Source: Hermodice carunculata
Taxonomy: Eukaryota; Annelida; Polychaeta; Eunicida; Amphinomidae
Assembly (NCBI GenBank): GCA_964020975.1
Contig: OZ026615.1
Span: forward strand, 78,929,403 to 78,993,402
Direction of reading: 5' to 3'
Length of the DNA stretch: 64,000 bases
Positions 51,290-63,110 of this stretch are shown here, piece by piece. The position numbers and the translations under genes were made by a program. Each line of letters starts with the position of its first letter. Position 1 is the stretch's first letter. The notes under the pieces were generated by a model, which saw only the letters and a program-made list of their open reading frames with translations, made no database searches and was not told where the DNA came from.

Positions 51290-52704
51290 ATGGGCCTATA
51301 AAACGTATTTTTCTGAAAACCACCAAACTTGCCATGGTGACTGACCTACCAGTGAAATTGTGCATATCGTTTGGAATAGTCATGGTGTTTAAAATTATGC
51401 AAATTAAGGGCATTTACAATTTTAAAAGCTCGGTATCGTCCAAACTATTGCAGATAGACACCAAATTTTAAAAGCTCCATCTCTTCCAAACTATTGCAGA
51501 TAGACTAAAAATTTAATGTGCATGTATAGGTTTGTGATACTTGCCAATATAATGGACAGTAAATGAAAGTTGTAGAATTGTAAATTCTGCTTATTGGGGG
51601 CATTGAAATATTTAAAAATTTGAATGTCTCCAAAACTATTATAGATAAAGATGCCATTTCAACTTCAGTATGTCGGTTTGCGGCAAAGCCGCATTCAATG
51701 AACATGAAACAAAGTTGTAGATTTTAATTGATGCAAATTAGGTGAATATGCAAAATTTAAATCTTAAATAGCTTCAAAACTATTAAAGATAGAGGTGCCA
51801 TTCCAACTTCAATTTATGGGTTCATGACAGAGCCGCATCCAGTGAACTATGAACGAAAGTTGTAGAATTTTAATTTTTGCAAATTAGTTGAATATGCAAA
51901 ATTTGAATCTTCAATAGCTTTCAAACTGTTACAGATAGAGTCATTTCAACTTCAATTTGTAGGTTTGTGACATAGCCGCATTAAGTGAACCAAAATTGAA
52001 AATTTGAATTTATCCAAATGAGGTGAATACACAGAATTTTAATCTTGAAAACTTCAAAACTATTGTACATAGAGGTGTCATTCCAATTCAATTTGAAGGT
52101 TTGTGACATAGCTGCATCTAATGAACCATGAACCAAAGTTGCCGAATTTTAATTTATGCAAATTATCGTAATTAAAAAAATCCTGAAAAGCTTCAAAACT
52201 ATTATAAATAGAGGTGCCATTTCAACTATACTTTATAGATTTGTGACATATAGGTGCATCCAATAAATCATGAAGCAAAGTGTTGGATTTTAATTTATGC
52301 AAATAAGGCTAATTCACAAAATCTAAATCTTGAATAACTTCAAAACTATTATACATAGAGGTACCATTCCAATTCAGTTTATAGGTTTGTGACATAACAG
52401 CATCCAATGAACTAAAGTTGAAGCCTTTTAATTTATGCAATTAAGGAAAATTGACAAAATTGAAATGTTCAATAGCTTCAAAACTATTGTAGATAGTGGA
52501 GTCATTCAAACTTCAGTTTATAAGTTTGTGACAAGGTCACATCCAAGGAACCAAGAACCAAAATAGTAGGTTTTTACTTCATGCAAATTGAGCTGATACA
52601 CAAAATTTAGATCATGTTGAACAATGGCAAAGTGTAACATTTCAAACTATTCCCATTTTGAGGGCAGCCAGACAAATTTGCCGTGAAGCAAATATTCTTT
52701 TCTA
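51290..52704 (+). mobile_element. Helentron-like element, copy 7 (5' hairpin lost)
   Basis: About nine monomers of the same core type as copy 2 (aggtttgtgacata, atgaaccatgaa and caaaactattatagatag motifs). It ends in gggcagccagacaaatttgc and a diverged 3' hairpin with attcttttcta (to 52704). The 5' end is absent; the (CA)n/(TACA)n microsatellite lies about 130 bp upstream. Confidence 0.7.
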
Positions 52705-53553
52705 ATCTGGCTTTAGATGTCAAAAGTTTTCAAAAACAAAAAAGTGTGAAGCTTAAAGTAAGCTAGGATAACCATGGATTGCATAGTTCTGAACAAGTCA
52801 CTCAATGTGACTCTAAAGTGACTAAAACTGGCACATTGTCAAAAACATATTGTAATGACACAACAAACTAACAGAACTTTCAAAGGATTTAACATTGTCA
52901 AATGACGGTCGTGCCCGAAAGGACTTTTGCTGAACCCCATACCCAGCCCCTCCTTTATCTCAGTCATCTACCAATATTACGTGGAACTTTTCAACACGGA
53001 CCTGTCCATATGTGTTCAGATCCACATACATTTTGTGATGACGAATTGAATGGTGACGTGTTCACTATGTTTTTTTTTCTTCAAATTTTGTTATCAAAAT
53101 ATTGCATTAAGAGTACTTGAGCAGGTGCAATGTTGCGTCGTTTTGCATGTGTCATTATCTGTGAGCATTATAAAACTTGTCAAATGTAAAGTATTTATAT
53201 TACAAGTTTATATGTATCTCCGTGATACTAGTGTGTAGCTGACATTTTTGGTATGGAAACCGACTTTAAGGAACTATATGAAGTGAACTCGCACTTTTTG
53301 TTGTCCGTCATGTTTGGTTACATGTATTGTATGTCGGTGAAATTGGCTAATATAGCTTAAGTTCGTATTGAAATACTTTGTGGCACGATTAAGTAAAACA
53401 ATGTACGGAGAGCAGACCTTTATATACTAAAATACAGATTTACCAAAGCAGGCCGTATAGCCCTTTCTATGTTGTTTATTAAGCAAACAAAAACATTGTG
53501 GCAGGTATAACAGACAAGTTCACTGTGTGGTCACTCTTTTCAGGATTGTATGC
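52705..53553. other. no gene recognised
   Basis: AT-rich; it could be the 3' UTR of the candidate exon ending at 53554 on the minus strand. Confidence 0.25.
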
Positions 53554-53773
53554 CTACTGAGGGTAGCGTTCAAGGAAGGATGGTTGCTGAAACCATAAAC
53601 GGGTGTCCGAGGGATATGTGTCATGCTCGGTTTCCCCTTTTTGTCCGTTCTTGCATATTACCAGAAAGCGGTCTCTGTCAAACTTAAGTGCTCTAGGATC
53701 CCGGATGTTTGCTGAAAATTGACTAATCAGAATGTCATCGTATTGACCCGAAGTGACAGAGACGGCTGTGCTT
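53554..53773 (-). CDS. candidate terminal coding exon, unidentified protein
   Basis: Open frame of about 73 codons ending in a stop at 53554, after a possible acceptor (acgcaaatag) at 53774-53775 with a weak pyrimidine tract. Content: STAVSVTSGQYDDILISQFS, ANIRDPRALKFDRDRFLVIC, then a polar tail ending SFLERYPQ. GC content is clearly higher than in the flanks and no repeat family matches it, which suggests real coding sequence. The stretch DPRALKFDRDRFLVIC is reminiscent of an NHL-type beta-propeller repeat, but this is only a resemblance. No upstream exon is visible on the minus strand before the window end, so any intron would be longer than 10 kb. Confidence 0.35.
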
Positions 53774-54282
53774 CTATTTGCGTTCAGAAGTATAACATGG
53801 GTCATTGTTTTTTTTTTCTTTTTTGTTTTTGTTTTGTTTTCTGTTACAACAAGGTACGAACAAACTTTTCGGGTCATTATAAGTATTTCATTCAAAAATG
53901 CATTTGTTTTGGATCCCCTCCCCCCCAAAAAATACAATATGAAGTTCACATGTAAGGTAGGATAAGTTAGGCAGTTCAGCAAATAACACACATATGTATG
54001 TATGTATGTATGTATGTATGTTTGTATGTATCTATGTTTGTATATATATATAACAGGGCAATACAAACAATTTGGGGATAATAGCTGTGAGCTACCACGG
54101 AAAATAAACTTACTCATAAACACAATAGAAATACATTGCTCGACGCGGGTATACATACGTTTGCATAGTCGATTGTCACTATATAAGGAGTAAATAACTG
54201 GAGAGTGAATAAAGTGACAATGTACGCGCTCAAAACAAACTAATTTAGAACCAAGCTAGAAATTAGGCAAGTAACACATTTC

Positions 54283-54284
<2 letters not shown>

Positions 54285-54313
<29 letters not shown>

Positions 54314-54440
54314 CTTCTTCTTCTTCTTCTTCTTCTTCTTCTTCTTCTTCTTCTTCTTCTTCTTCTTCTTCTTCTTCTTCTTCTTCTTCTTCTTCTTCTT
54401 CTTCGTCTTTGTCCTTCTCCTCCTCCTCCTCCTCCTCCTC
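54285..54440. repeat. (TTC)n(TCC)n microsatellite, ~40 TTC units
   Basis: Uninterrupted TTC for about 120 bp, then TCC units, ending just before the 5' hairpin of Helentron-like copy 8. The GAA/TTC type can form triplex DNA. Confidence 0.96.
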
Positions 54441-54454
54441 TTCCACCTGTTATT

Positions 54455-54479
54455 ATGCCTGTGTGCTAACACAGTCTTG

Positions 54480-54550
<71 letters not shown>

Positions 54551-55543
54551 TCCTTCTTTCCTTTTTTCCTTTCTTTCTTTCTGTCTTTCTTTCTCATTTT
54601 CTTTCTTTCTGTCTTTCTTTCATTCTTCTTTACCAGCAGTTTTGTCGGACAACTTCCTCGGGCAATATTACATTTAGAAACCCCAAACTTGACACGATAA
54701 TATCTCCAGACATGAAGTCGTGTCTTTTAATGAAGAGGGGTGTTGATTTTGAAAAGTATGCAAATTTAGGCCATTTGAAAATTCAAATCTCAAATATCTC
54801 AAAAACTATTATAGGTACAGGTAACCAATGTAACTTCAATTAATATGATAGTAATATTACACATTATTGTAATTTACATGTGACCTTTAACGGTTAAAGG
54901 CCCAGATCATTTTGCCATTTAAAAATTTCTTCTAGCCATAAGTCGGTCAATTTTTATCCAATATTGATCATGTTGGAGTTTAATTGTAGATATTGTTATA
55001 CTTCATATTTTGGAAATTCATATGTGACCTCTAAAATCAAAGGTCAAGGTTATTTGGCCCTTTGGAAATATTTATCTACCCATAACTTGGTTAATATTTG
55101 TTGAAAAGGGGACATTGTAACCCAGCACATTTTTGTAATTTTACGTGTGACTTCTAGAGGTCAAATGTGAAGGTCATTTGGACCTTCCAAATTTTTATCC
55201 AGCCATAACCCGGCCAATTTCCATCCAATTCTTATCACGTTGGATTGAAATTGTAGGTATTGCAACACTGCACATGTTTGTAATTTACATGTGACCTGTA
55301 ACATTCAAAGGTCAATGTCATTTGGGCCTTTCATCTAACCATTACTTGGTCAATTTTCATCCAATTTCAGTCATGTCTACTCAAATTATAGATATTGCAA
55401 CTCTGCACATTTTTGTAATATATATGTGACCTCTAAAGGTCAAAGGTCAAGGTCATTTGGACTTTAAAATGTTTATCTGGTCATATTTATAACTTTTGAA
55501 GGCACGCCGACAGATTTTTTTTTAAAGCAAATCTTCTTTTCTA
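54455..55543 (+). mobile_element. Helentron-like element, copy 8 (AGGTCA core)
   Basis: 5' hairpin cctgtgtgctaacacag (54458-54474), a long (TTTC)n, then the block accagcagttttgtcggaca. Monomers with gaccttt/aaggtca motifs follow, including a perfect AGGTCAAAGGTCA at 55437-55449. The 3' end (ggcacgccgacagattt ... aaagcaaatcttcttttcta) has a partly decayed hairpin. Confidence 0.78.
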
Positions 55544-55580
55544 TTTTCTCTTTGATTTGCAGCTACCAAATCACAGAAAA

Positions 55581-56378
55581 TTTAGTTATGTCTGTGTTCT
55601 AACACAAAAATATTGTTTTTCTAGGAATTCTTTCTTGCTTCTCTCTCTCTCCCTCTCTCTCTTTTTCTTTCTTTATTTCTTTCTTTCTTTCATCTCAAAT
55701 CTCAAGGTCATGTCAAGGTCAAAGGTCAATTTTAGGCCAAAATGTCTTTTTGGATGTCAAGGTTCACTTCAGGTAGAGGTCATCTCAAAGTCAAACGTTA
55801 CTTCAAGGTCAAAGGCCACTTTCGATGGTGGCTTTCTTCTAGCCATAACTTGGTCAATTTTTATCCAATTTACATCATGTTGGGCTCAAATTGTAGATAT
55901 TGTAAAACTGCACATTTTTGCAACCTACATCGGACCTCTAAAGTTCAAAGGTCAAGGTCATTTAGACCTTTGAAGGTTTCATCCAGTCATAAGTTCGCCT
56001 ATTTCCATCTAATTCTAATCATGTTGGACTAAAATTGTAGATATTGCAACACTGCACATTTTTATAAGAACATGTAACCTCAAAAGAGCAATGGTCAAGG
56101 CCATTTGGCCCTTTGAAAGTTTCATCTCGCCATAACTTGGTCAATTTTCATCCGATTTGGTTCATGTTGGGCTTAAATTGTGAGTATTGTAACACTGTGC
56201 AATTCACATATAACCTGTAAAGGTCAAAGGTCAAGGTAATTTAGACTTTGAAATTTGCATCCAGCCATAAGCTTAATGTAATATGAAATACCAAAGGATA
56301 AAAGTTGTAGCATTTAACATTTAAAACTTTTGATGCCACACAGACAGATTTGCTTTGAAGCAAATCTTCTTTTTTAGT
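55581..56378 (+). mobile_element. Helentron-like element, copy 9 (AGGTCA core)
   Basis: Follows copy 8 after about 40 bp, same orientation. 5' hairpin tgtctgtgttctaacaca; short TC-rich tract; AGGTCA-rich monomers; 3' hairpin gatttgctttgaagcaaatc at about 56346-56367, then ttcttttttag. It lacks the usual aaactccaaact block, so it carries an internal deletion. Confidence 0.72.
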
Positions 56379-56523
56379 TGGTAGGTCTATTTGTAGGTGT
56401 TCATGTCTGCAGCTGAGTTTCTTTGAAAAGGGAGTATATACGTGGCAAATACGAGTACATTTTACTGCATTTCACAGTAATAACTCAAATAAAGAGGTGG
56501 TTTTAGCGAAAGGAAGTGAAAAT

Positions 56524-57197
56524 TAAAGTGCCTATGGCAACAGACACTTTTCTGTTTGTCCTGAATTTTTTTTTATTATTATTATTTACCAGTGAGTTTG
56601 TCCGACACTTTTCTCGGACACTATTATACATAGAAACTCCAAACTTGGCATGATTGTAACTCCATATAAGGAGTTGGGCCTGTTTATTTGACCATTGCGC
56701 ATCTAATGAATTTAAGAGAAAAGGTGCATCAATTTAAATTATGCTAATTAGCAACATTTGAAATTTTAAAACGTGAATACCTTCAAAACTATTATAGATA
56801 GGGATATCATTTCAACTTCTACTAGGGGGTTATTGACCATCGCACATGTAATGAATCTAAAACATAAGTTGTGGCAATTTAAATTATGCTAATTAGCAGC
56901 AGTCGAAATTTTCAATCTTGAATATCTTCAACACTAAAACAAACAGAGATGTCATTCCAAATTCTACTAGGGGGTTGTTGACCCTTGTGCACCTAATGAA
57001 TTAAAAACAAAAGTTCTAGCAATTTAAATTGTGCTACGCAGCACCATTAGAAATTTTAAACCTTGAATAACTTGAAAGCTATAATAGATATAGATGCCAT
57101 TCCAACTGGTACTCCTGTGTTATGGAATAGTTGTACATTGCCATACCTTGAAGACAAACACACTGATTTGCTATGCAGCAAGTCATCTTTTCTAGTT
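56524..57197 (+). mobile_element. Helentron-like element, copy 10 (core as in copies 1, 4, 5, 6)
   Basis: Third element in a head-to-tail row with copies 8 and 9, but with a different core. The 5' hairpin is decayed (tgcctatggcaacagaca). The block accagtgagtttgtccgaca and the box aaactccaaacttggcatga are intact. Three to four monomers lead to the 3' end aagacaaacacactgatttg ctatgcagca and cttttctagtt. Confidence 0.78.
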
Positions 57198-57737
57198 TTA
57201 ATCTTCTTCCTCTCTGTTTCTTCTTTGGCTCAGTGTCCTGTCGCATTTGGTTTACTCAGCCTCTGTGACACTTGAGGGCAGGGAGTGTAACAAATTATTT
57301 TATGTACAAAAGGAAGGCAAAATGGAATCTGGCTGCGACAAAATGTAATTATTTTCCCAACATCCTACCGCTTAAAAAAGTGGCAGGGAGTTGGGTAGAA
57401 ACCTGCTGATTCCGTACAACTGTACCTAAGTGATTCATGAGTCACAAGCGCCCCAGCAGAGTTTTTTTTTTCAAAGACTCTTATTATATGGAGGAGTCTT
57501 CAAAAGATTCCGATGAGCAGCCTATAGGAGTATTTAATTCAACTTGAAGCGACTTGCCTCAAACCTTTCCCAGTGGTCCTTATTTCAATGCGACAAATTT
57601 ATGAAATTTAAAATGCAAATAAAAGAAACTTCCATTTCTCAAACATTTTTTAAGCATTTGATGAGTTAAACCATGGCCTGTATTCTGGAGAAGAAATTGA
57701 AACCGTCCTGTTTGTTTTACATTGGGCATATTTTGGA

Positions 57738-57751
57738 GGTGTGTGTGTGTG

Positions 57752-57794
<43 letters not shown>

Positions 57795-57797
57795 GTG
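57738..57797. repeat. (GT)n(CTGT)n microsatellite
   Basis: Short GT run then nine TCTG units. Confidence 0.9.
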
Positions 57798-58559
57798 CAA
57801 ATTAATAAGCATACCAACAATCATCTCTCTCAAAATCAAAGGTCTGTGGCCAGTTATCCACACGCTGAGACATATTGACTGTCACTGATGTATCATGTGC
57901 TTGCAGCAGGCCATTTCAACCCCATGTGCACCTCAATACTGGATGCACTTTGCAATCATTTCTTTGTCTTATCCCGGCCTTATCTCAATTGCAGGCGGTG
58001 AGGCCAACGCTGTCTCACTCCGCATTGGACCGCAAACTTGGCTTTCATGGCCATATTTTGCAACTCCATAATTATGCATCATATTTGCTACAGTAGTTCA
58101 TATTCTTTTAGTATATCATATTAACCCAATGGGACCGCTCACTTTTTTTTCTGCAGAGCATATCAACTAGGCCAATCTCAGTCATTAACGCAGCCATCTC
58201 CAACAGGTGTCAGCTGAAGTGTCACCAAGTGAAAAAGTAACACAGTGGGACAGGGGAACGGTGTTTCTTGGCTGATGAAACATCAGTTGTACTTTATGAT
58301 GCATATATTGAGTAAAGGTGTTTCATACAACCCCATATCAATATTACATCACAGAAACCTTTTCCTTTCCCTTGCCCAGCTAATAATATTCCGTTGTAAG
58401 GCATCGTTATTTGGCCAAGATGTAATGGAAAATAGTAAATAAACATGACAGCAAAATAGGCCTATTGCAACTCCCAGTAAAATTGAAGCAAAGTTCTGTA
58501 TACATATATGGTTTTTTAATGTACCAACCAGTTTTACACCGCTCTCACTCCATCTCACC

Positions 58560-58561
<2 letters not shown>

Positions 58562-58622
<61 letters not shown>

Positions 58623-58684
58623 AATATATATATATAGAGAGAGAGATACATATATATATGTATGTGTGTGTGCGTGTGTGTGTT
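58562..58684. repeat. (AT)n with GA and GT segments
   Basis: AT for about 56 bp, then mixed ata, gaga and gtgt runs. Confidence 0.92.
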
Positions 58685-59514
58685 TGTATTCGAGTAATCG
58701 CTCCATTGACATACCACACCTGTGGCTGACCCAAACGTAGCTGTATAAGGCAGGTGGTCCCATAGTGGAGGTCAAAGAAGACTGAAAAGACAGCTCTAAA
58801 TAACTGTTTCATGTGGTCGTGAAAGGCTTACATTCGGGACGGTCTGTCAATGGACTGGTCTCTCAATTGAGGGACTACTGCACACCCATAAATAAATATA
58901 AGCCCATTCCATTCACATATAGATGATTTAGATATTTATAATTCACTTTCTACAAAGCAACACAAGGGGCCTTAATGTGATGTTCTCACAGTGCATGTGC
59001 AGAGCATTTTCACAGCCAATTTTCGTGTTTTTCATAGCCACTTGGGGGGGGGGGGGGAGGGGCAACACAACGAAGAATATCTGAAAAAACAAAAATTGTG
59101 GTCAGGAAGTAAGAAGAGAAGGTATCAGTTGGCTAATGTTGGCGTCTATCAGCATGAAAATCGCATTAGGTATTCACAATGAGTCATCCTGTGTTTCGAT
59201 ATCTGACGCTGGCTCCATTTATGGTCGGAACGCCGAATAATCAATTCAAAAAACGTATTCAAGTTTGCTAATGCCATATATGGATGAAAGCCACGAACAG
59301 GTGGGATCAAAAACGTTCCTCGCTGTCAATCATATACCACGTCCAGATGAGACTTATGTCATGAATGTAAATAAACGTATACTTGTATGTGCACACACAC
59401 CCATATGGTACTGATTACATAACTTCACCAATGTTCATCTGTTTCAAATAAAACAATCATGGCGAGCCCGTCGCATGCACGCTTTGCTAATGTGTTATGC
59501 CAGGGATATGTAAT

Positions 59515-60475
59515 AATGCCTTTGTGCCAACACAAACATTCTGTTTTTGTTGGGTTTCTTTCTTTCTTTTTTTTTCTTCTTCAACATCATCTTCTTATTA
59601 TTATACTTTTACATGCACCGTTACGCTTAGAAACACCAAGTTTATTTTGATAATAGATTCATACATGAAGTCGTGCCCTTTTACAAAGACGGATGGGTGC
59701 ATTTAAAATTATGCAAATTAGGGGCATTTGAAATGTTAAATCTTGAATATCTTCAAAGGTATGACAGGCAAAGATGCCATTCCAATTTTTCTGTATCTGT
59801 TTGTGCTGTAGGCGCATCCAATGAACCACAAATGAAAGTTGGGGAATTATAAATTATGCCAATTAGGGGTACTCGACAAGTTCAAATGGTAAATATTTCA
59901 AAACTACTAGAGGGAGAGTTACGAGTCACGCTTTTAAAAATCTTTGCAGGTTCTTGTCGTAGGCATATGTAATTGATCACAACTAAAAGTTGAAGAATTT
60001 GAATTTATGTAAATTATGTTAATACACAAAATTTAAATCTTGAACAACTTCAACGGGAAAGACACTTCTACCTATAAAGATTTTAAAGATACTCAACATC
60101 TAAACTTTTTAAGTGCGCCTAATTAACATAAATTAAAATTCTGCATCTTTTGTTTGTGGTCCAGTGGATGCGTCTATGGTATAAACCTAGGAAAGGACGT
60201 TGAAATGGTACCTCCACCTTTAAAAGTTTTGAAACTATTCAACATTTAAGATTTCAAATGATTCTAATTTGCATAATTTTCAATATGGTGACGACTCCAA
60301 ACCTGGTATTTCATTTCAGTACTAGGTCAATCATAATGCCCAGTTTGGTACTTTTCGGAACAATGGTGTCCAAGAAAAACTGAGGACAAAATAAATGAAT
60401 GAATGAATGAATAATCAAATAAATAAATAAATAAATTGAGCGAAAACAAAAAGTCTGTGCTTGCACACAGACTTA
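59515..60475. mobile_element. Helentron-like composite with 5' ends at both sides, copy 11
   Basis: Left part (59515 to about 60040) starts with 5' hairpin tttgtgccaacacaaa and reads plus. The right part (about 60040-60475) reads minus and ends with 5' hairpin gtctgtgcttgcacacagac at 60452-60471 after (AAAT)/(AATG)n. The internal junction joins two cores tail-to-tail with no 3' hairpin between them. Confidence 0.6.
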
Positions 60476-60540
60476 TTACATAAATAAAGAATGAAGTATT
60501 TGAGGGAAAACAAAAAGTCTGTGTTTACACGCAGACTTAA
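60476..60540 (-). mobile_element. second stacked 5' end beside copy 11
   Basis: Hairpin gtctgtgtttacacgcagac lies about 65 bp beyond the hairpin of copy 11. It is preceded by gagggaaaacaaaaa, nearly the same lead-in as copy 11 (gagcgaaaacaaaaa). It looks like the residual 5' end of an older copy into which copy 11 inserted. Confidence 0.5.
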
Positions 60541-60960
60541 CACCGAAAATTGCTGGAGTGTGACTGTTTAAATACACTCAGTAGAGATCCACCCAAGGTA
60601 CATCCCCACCAAGTTTTTAAGTGTATGTGGGTAATGGTTTTGGAGAAACGAAAAATCGACAAAATGTGAATTATAATTGCAATGCCAGTTGACTTACATT
60701 GTAATCAGTAGTGAATAACTTTCTTTGACCCTTACACAAGGTACAGTTCAACCAAGTTTCAACACAATTTGCATGACGCTTTGGGGGAAGAAGTCGCATT
60801 GGCACAAACGCACAAAAAATCATAAAAATAGAAGGAAGAAGCGCCACCTGTTGAACAAGTTAAGGTCTATGCATCCCCAGAGGCATCCCCATGCAATTTC
60901 AAAGCAACTGGTTGAGTGGTTTCGGAGATAACATTTTTAAGATATTGCCAAAAATCTGTT
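60541..60960. repeat. tandem repeat family C, second locus
   Basis: Shares gcgccacctgttgaacaag, catccccaccaagttt, caatttcaaagcaactgg and gtttcggagat with the 48-51 kb copies. It is followed by an (AAAT)/(GGAT) microsatellite. Confidence 0.55.
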
Positions 60961-60964
60961 TAAA

Positions 60965-61107
60965 AATTTAAAATAAATAGATAAATAAATAAATGAATGA
61001 ATGGAATGGATGGATGGATGGATGGATGGATGGATAGATAAATAAATAAATAAATAAAAAAAAAAAATAAAAAAATAAATAAATTAAATAAATAAATAAA
61101 TAGATAA
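60965..61107. repeat. (AAAT)n(GGAT)n(AAAT)n microsatellite
   Basis: Compound tetranucleotide array with an A-rich interruption. Confidence 0.92.
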
Positions 61108-61310
61108 AAGAAGAACGTAGCCCCTTGTACAATCTTGGTCAAGACCTACCCAGGGCACATTCACGCAAGTCACGCAATGAAGTTCGCAGGAGCACACAAA
61201 ACTTCCAACTTCTTTGAGTAACTGAATTAAGTATACCACTTACAACAACATAAATAAAAGCGAGCATTGTCAGGTAGCACCCTGTGGAGAATCGGAAAAG
61301 ACAAGTAGGT

Positions 61311-62537
61311 AACTAGAGAAATTTGATTTGCTTCCCAGCAAATCAGTCTGTGTGCCTAAAAACTTTTAATGATTGCCTGTTCAGTATTTAACACCTGCAA
61401 CAATACTTTTTTCATGCGGTTGTGTAAATAACCTGTAAATTGAAGTTGGAAAGGCATGTCAATTTATTATAGTTTTGAAGCTATTCAAGATTTTTTTTTG
61501 TGTGTGTTTGCGTAAATCAAACTGCTACAACTTTGATTCATGGTTCATTGCATACAGCTATCCCAAAATACATCAATTGAAGTTTAAATGGCACCTCAGT
61601 CTATAATTGTTTTGAAATTATTCGTACTTGCCTAATATGCATCAATTAAATCGTTATGACTTGGTTCGTTTTTCATTGGATGCGGCTATGTCACAAACCT
61701 ACCGATGGTATTGAAATAGTAATGGCACCTCTATCTATGATAGTTTTGAAGTTATGACAGCTTTAAATGTTTCAGGGCTGTCCAACTGGAGCATTGTAGC
61801 AAAATTTTGCTACAATGCTCTTCGAAATTGCTACAAATTTTCTCAAAAATAAGTGTTTCTTATGTGACGAAGTGGAAAAAATGCTACAAGTAAAGCAAAT
61901 TTTGCTACAGAGATATTCAGCTGGACAGCACTGTGTTTGTGTATTCGCCTTATTTGCATAAATTATAGTGATACAACTTTGGTTCATGTTTCGCTGGATG
62001 CGACTATGCCATAAACCTAAAAATTCATGTTGAAATGATGCCTCTATCTATAATAGTTAAGTTATTCAAAGAATTCAATTTTGTGTATTCACCTTATTTG
62101 CACATATCCAAATGCTACAACTTCGGTTCATGGTTCATTACATGCAGGTATGTCACAAACCTATAATTTGAAGTTGGATTGGCACCTCTATTTATAATAG
62201 TTTTTGAGATATCGAGCTTTTAAATTATTCAAGTCCTCCTAATTAGCATAATTTAAAATGCTACAGTTTTTGTTAACTGTCCATTTCATTGGCAGGTGTC
62301 ACAAACCTGTATGTACTACTTGAGATTTTGTGTCTATGTGTAAAAGTTTGAAAGATCTGAAGCCTTTGAAATTTTAATTGCCCTTAATTTGCATAATTTT
62401 TAATGTCATGACTGTTCCAAACACTATGCAAAACTTCACTACCAGGTCTATCATCATGCCAAGTTTGGTACTCTTCAAAACAATGGTTTCTGAGAAAAAC
62501 TGACCACAAAATTTGACACGGAAATAAAAATTAAATA
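61311..62537 (-). mobile_element. Helentron-like element, copy 12, hosting a MITE
   Basis: 3' end at left: aactagagaaatttgatttg with hairpin gatttgcttcccagcaaatc, then agtctgtgtgcc. Core monomers of the copy 2/7 type in reverse. The conserved box (catgccaagtttggtact) lies near 62457. Its 5' side runs straight into the 3' end of copy 13 without a hairpin. The MITE at 61773-61933 interrupts a monomer. Confidence 0.75.
61773..61933. mobile_element. hAT-like MITE with 5-bp target duplication
   Basis: 161 bp. Left end cagggctgtccaactgg and right end tcagctggacagcactg are inverted copies with a few mismatches. The flanking 5-mer tgttt is present on both sides (61768-61772 and 61934-61938). It contains a perfect 32-bp palindrome at 61789-61820 (gagcattgtagcaaaa and its complement). 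No coding capacity. The end sequence fits hAT elements; a 5-bp duplication fits the hAT5 group. Confidence 0.75.
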
Positions 62538-63110
62538 AACTAAAAAAATTTGATTTGCTTGTCTGTAAATCAGTCCGTTTGCCTAGAAAACATTTTACAA
62601 ATTGCTTATTCAGTATTTATTTAACTCCAGCAACTTAATTTTTTTCATGGGGATAGGTCAAAACCTAAAAGATTGAAGTTTCAAAGGCACCTCAATCTAT
62701 TATATTTTAAAGCTATTCAAGATTTAAATTTTGTGCATTTGCCTAATTTGCATAAATCAAGCTGCTGCAACTTTGATTCATAGTTCATAGGATGCAACTA
62801 TCCTACAAACTTATCAACTGAAGTTAAAATGACACCTCAGTCTATAATAGTTTTGAAGTTATTCCAGATTCTAATTTTGTGTATTCACCTAATTTGCATA
62901 AATTAGAATGCTGCAACTTTGGTTTGTGTTTCATTGGATGTGGCTATGTCACCAACCCACAAATTGAAGTTGGAATAACAGCTCTATCTGTAATAATTTG
63001 AAAGTTATTTAAGAATTCAATCTTGTGTATTCACCTAATTTGCATAAATCGAAACGCTACAAATTTGGTTCATGATTCATTGGATTTGGCTATTTCACAA
63101 ACCTATTAAT
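62538..63110 (-). mobile_element. Helentron-like element, copy 13 (5' truncated)
   Basis: 3' end aactaaaaaaatttgatttg with hairpin partner tctgtaaatcagtccg abuts copy 12. Three to four monomers follow, then the repeat stops near 63110. Same orientation as copy 12. Confidence 0.68.

Larger units (their letters stand above)
57198..59514. other. no gene recognised
   Basis: Contains two microsatellites and a G14-type run at about 59044-59057. No repeat body or exon could be supported. Confidence 0.35.

Noticed and set aside
53774-54156. N-terminal part of the 200-codon minus-strand frame
   Set aside because: It runs through a poly(A)-rich tract and (CATA)n microsatellite and is probably intron; only the last ~73 codons look coding.
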